A stretch of 64,000 nt of DNA, taken from contig NZ_FMZC01000006.1 of NCBI RefSeq assembly GCF_900102625.1, positions 1 through 64,000 of the forward strand. The letters are read 5' to 3'. The position numbers and the translations under genes are program-made. Below, piece by piece: positions 62,497-64,000 of the stretch. Positions within the stretch are counted from its first letter, which is position 1, and each line of letters starts with the position of its first letter. The stretch is from Paracidovorax valerianellae. GTDB taxonomy: Bacteria; Pseudomonadota; Gammaproteobacteria; Burkholderiales; Burkholderiaceae_C. The notes beneath the pieces are model-generated. The model saw nothing but the letters and a program-made list of their open reading frames with translations. It had not been told where the DNA came from and made no database searches.

Positions 62497-63660
62497 TCAG
62501 CTTTGCGACGCGCGCGGCGCGTACTGGTTGCCGACGACTTCGCCGAACGGGCCGCCGGGCGAGCCGCCCGCCAGCTTTTCCTGCACCGCCAGCGGCAGCA
62601 GCGGGAACACCAGTTCGGCGAACCGGTAGGCCTCTTCGAGGTGCGGGTAGCCCGACATCACGAAGGTGTCGATGCCCAACGCGGCGTATTCCTTGATGCG
62701 TTCGGCCACGGTCTGCGGGTCGCCCACCAGCGCCGTGCCGGCACCGCCGCGCACCAGGCCCACGCCGGCCCACAGGTTGGGGCTGATCTCCAGATCGGCC
62801 CGCCCGCGCTTGGCGCCGCCGGCGTGCAGCGCGGCCATGCGGCGCTGCCCTTCGGAATCCATGCGGGCGAACACGGCCTGCGCCTGCACCACGGTCTCGT
62901 CCTTCACGCGGCTGATGAGGCTTTCGGCCGCGGCCCAGGCCTCGGCATCGGTCTCGCGGACGATCACGTGCAGGCGGATGCCGAACTTCACTGTACGGCC
63001 CAGGCGTGCGGCTTTCTCGCGCACGTCGGCCACCTTCTTGGCGACCTCGGCAGGGGGCTCGCCCCAGGTCAGGTACGCCTCGACCTGTTCGGCCGCCAGG
63101 TCGTGCGCCGCGGCCGACGAGCCACCGAAGTACACCGGTGGATACGGCTTTTGCAGCGGCGGGAACAGCAGCTTGGCGCCCTTGACCGACAGATGCTTGC
63201 CCTCGTAGTCGAACGTGCCACCGTCGTGGCTGCGGGTGAGGATCTCGCGCCAGATGCGAATGAACTCGGCCGACTGTTCGTAGCGCGCCGCGTGGTCCAG
63301 GAACACGCCGTCGCCCTCCAGCTCAACCTGATCGCCGCCGGTGACGAGGTTGATCAGCAGCCGCCCGCCCGAGAGCCGGTCGAACGTGGCCGCCATGCGC
63401 GCGGCCAGGCTGGGCTGGTGCAGCCCGGGCCGCACCGCTACGAGAAATTTGAGCCGGCGCGTGACCGCGACCAGGCTGGAGGCGACCACCCACGGGTCTT
63501 CGCACGACCGCCCGGTGGGAATCAGCACGCCTTCGTAGCCCAGGCTGTCGGCCGCGACGGCCACCTGCTTCACATAGTCGTGGCTGAGCTGGCGCGCGCC
63601 TTCGGTGGTGCCCAGGTAGCGGCTGTCGCCATGGGTGGGAATGAACCAGAAAACTTGCAT
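62497..63660 (-). CDS. ssuD: FMNH2-dependent alkanesulfonate monooxygenase
   Basis: It uses reduced flavin and oxygen to split alkanesulfonates into aldehyde and sulfite, supplying sulfur. The 387-residue luciferase-fold enzyme has the SsuD start [20 protein letters not shown], Cys53 in [38 protein letters not shown], and the Arg/His pair in [13 protein letters not shown]. The flavin reductase gene ssuE is not in the visible part of the operon. It follows a small ORF by 19 bases. Confidence 0.96.
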   Translation of the reverse strand: MQVFWFIPTHGDSRYLGTTEGARQLSHDYVKQVAVAADSLGYEGVLIPTGRSCEDPWVVASSLVAVTRRLKFLVAVRPGLHQPSLAARMAATFDRLSGGRLLINLVTGGDQVELEGDGVFLDHAARYEQSAEFIRIWREILTRSHDGGTFDYEGKHLSVKGAKLLFPPLQKPYPPVYFGGSSAAAHDLAAEQVEAYLTWGEPPAEVAKKVADVREKAARLGRTVKFGIRLHVIVRETDAEAWAAAESLISRVKDETVVQAQAVFARMDSEGQRRMAALHAGGAKRGRADLEISPNLWAGVGLVRGGAGTALVGDPQTVAERIKEYAALGIDTFVMSGYPHLEEAYRFAELVFPLLPLAVQEKLAGGSPGGPFGEVVGNQYAPRASQS

Positions 63661-63679
63661 GCGATGACCTCATCGTCGT

Positions 63680-63865
63680 TCAGTAGGAGATGGCGAAAAA
63701 GGGCGCGCGGGCCATGGCCCTGCGCCGCCGCGGCACCGGGGGCGCGAGCGTGAGCGGCACCACGCGGGCGCTTTCGCGCGGCGCGGCCAGGCCCCAGGCC
63801 TGGGCGGTCACGCCCAGCACCCGGCGCACGCGCACCTGCAAATGGGTTGGAAAAGGAGCGGACAT
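63680..63865 (-). CDS. Small basic ORF between the binding-protein gene and ssuD
   Basis: A 61-residue frame rich in Arg, Pro, Ala and Val (APFPTHLQVRVRRVLGVTAQ, then PPVPRRRRAMARAPFFAIS). It has a reasonable ribosome binding site (AAAGGG) and starts 10 bases after the upstream stop, spacing typical of a translated operon gene. I know no family for it, and high GC content can produce such frames by chance. An in-operon spacer is the alternative. Confidence 0.4.
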   Translation of the reverse strand: MSAPFPTHLQVRVRRVLGVTAQAWGLAAPRESARVVPLTLAPPVPRRRRAMARAPFFAISY

Positions 63866-63875
63866 GCGCGCCCTT

Positions 63876-64000
63876 TCAGAGCAGGTCCACCGGAGCGGCG
63901 TCCTGCAGGTTGAGCTTGCGGGGGATGAGCTTCAGATCGAAGAAGGTGTCGGCAATCACCTGCTGCTCGGCCAGGATGTCGCGCGACACCAGCGACGTGC
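63876..64000 (-). CDS. ssuA: C-terminal end of a sulfonate ABC transporter substrate-binding protein (partial)
   Basis: Only the last 40 residues are in the window. They read TSLVSRDILAEQQVIADTFF then DLKLIPRKLNLQDAAPVDLL, the usual end of SsuA-type binding proteins, and align well with the end of the second copy at 60218. It is the first gene of the visible operon part; the rest lies to the right of the window. Confidence 0.85.
   Translation of the reverse strand, partial: TSLVSRDILAEQQVIADTFFDLKLIPRKLNLQDAAPVDLL

Overview
The window is GC-rich, densely coded beta-proteobacterial chromosome. Gene content and protein style point to the family Comamonadaceae, most likely Acidovorax/Paracidovorax. 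Supporting signs are the ssuF-type sulfonate locus, gluQ-trmB, the TesA/YbbA pair, many LysR regulators, and five copies of a short dispersed repeat that I associate with this family. A textbook plant-inducible promoter (PIP) box in front of a Ser/Pro-rich protein suggests a relative with an Hrp type III secretion system, so plant association is plausible. The species is not provable from the sequence.

Layout. 1-1.1 kb: the end of an IS5-family insertion sequence beside a small gene and an XRE repressor gene. 1.1-7.4 kb: M20 carboxypeptidase, a LysR gene, an NTF2-like protein, then metR and metE divergent. 7.4-12.8 kb is an accessory-looking stretch. It holds the PIP-box gene, a DUF3309 mini-protein, a TetR gene whose apparent operator recurs at two further promoters (a frameshifted quinone reductase and an alpha/beta hydrolase fused to an SDR remnant), and an EF-hand protein. 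13-18.5 kb: valine catabolism (mmsA, acyl-CoA dehydrogenase, mmsB) with a divergent LysR gene. 18.5-32.4 kb: retropepsin-like protease, sodC coupled to a TonB receptor, FAH hydrolase, split chromate transporter, aldo/keto reductase, ribB with an FMN riboswitch, rlmB-sirtuin, the YbbA-like ATPase divergent from tesA, metC-like lyase and a BON lipoprotein.

32.5-44.7 kb: SulP permease, diguanylate cyclase plus FlhG-like ATPase, trhO, two pirins with OsmC and flavodoxin-like proteins, a LysR gene, an amine-oxidase-like flavoprotein overlapping gluQ and trmB, and a second GGDEF protein. 44.7-48.7 kb: alaS and a ROK-type kinase. 48.9-52.8 kb: a sulfur group (YeeE/YedE transporter, rhodanese, monohaem cytochrome c, CysB-type regulator). 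53-58.2 kb: a tightly coupled TonB receptor/ABC importer operon for an iron chelate or cobalamin. 58.2-58.9 kb: a TetR remnant, an inverted repeat and a small membrane protein. 59-64 kb: a sulfonate operon (substrate-binding protein, small ORF, ssuD, VOC protein, ssuC, second binding protein, ssuB, ssuF) that leaves the window on the right.

Sulfur is the recurring theme: methionine synthesis, a CysB-type regulator, sulfane-sulfur handling, a SulP permease and sulfonate scavenging. The most interesting unexplained items are the PIP-box gene with its duplicated acidic module, the three-site TetR regulon made of decaying genes, and the VOC protein built into the ssu operon. I saw no rRNA, tRNA or CRISPR array.
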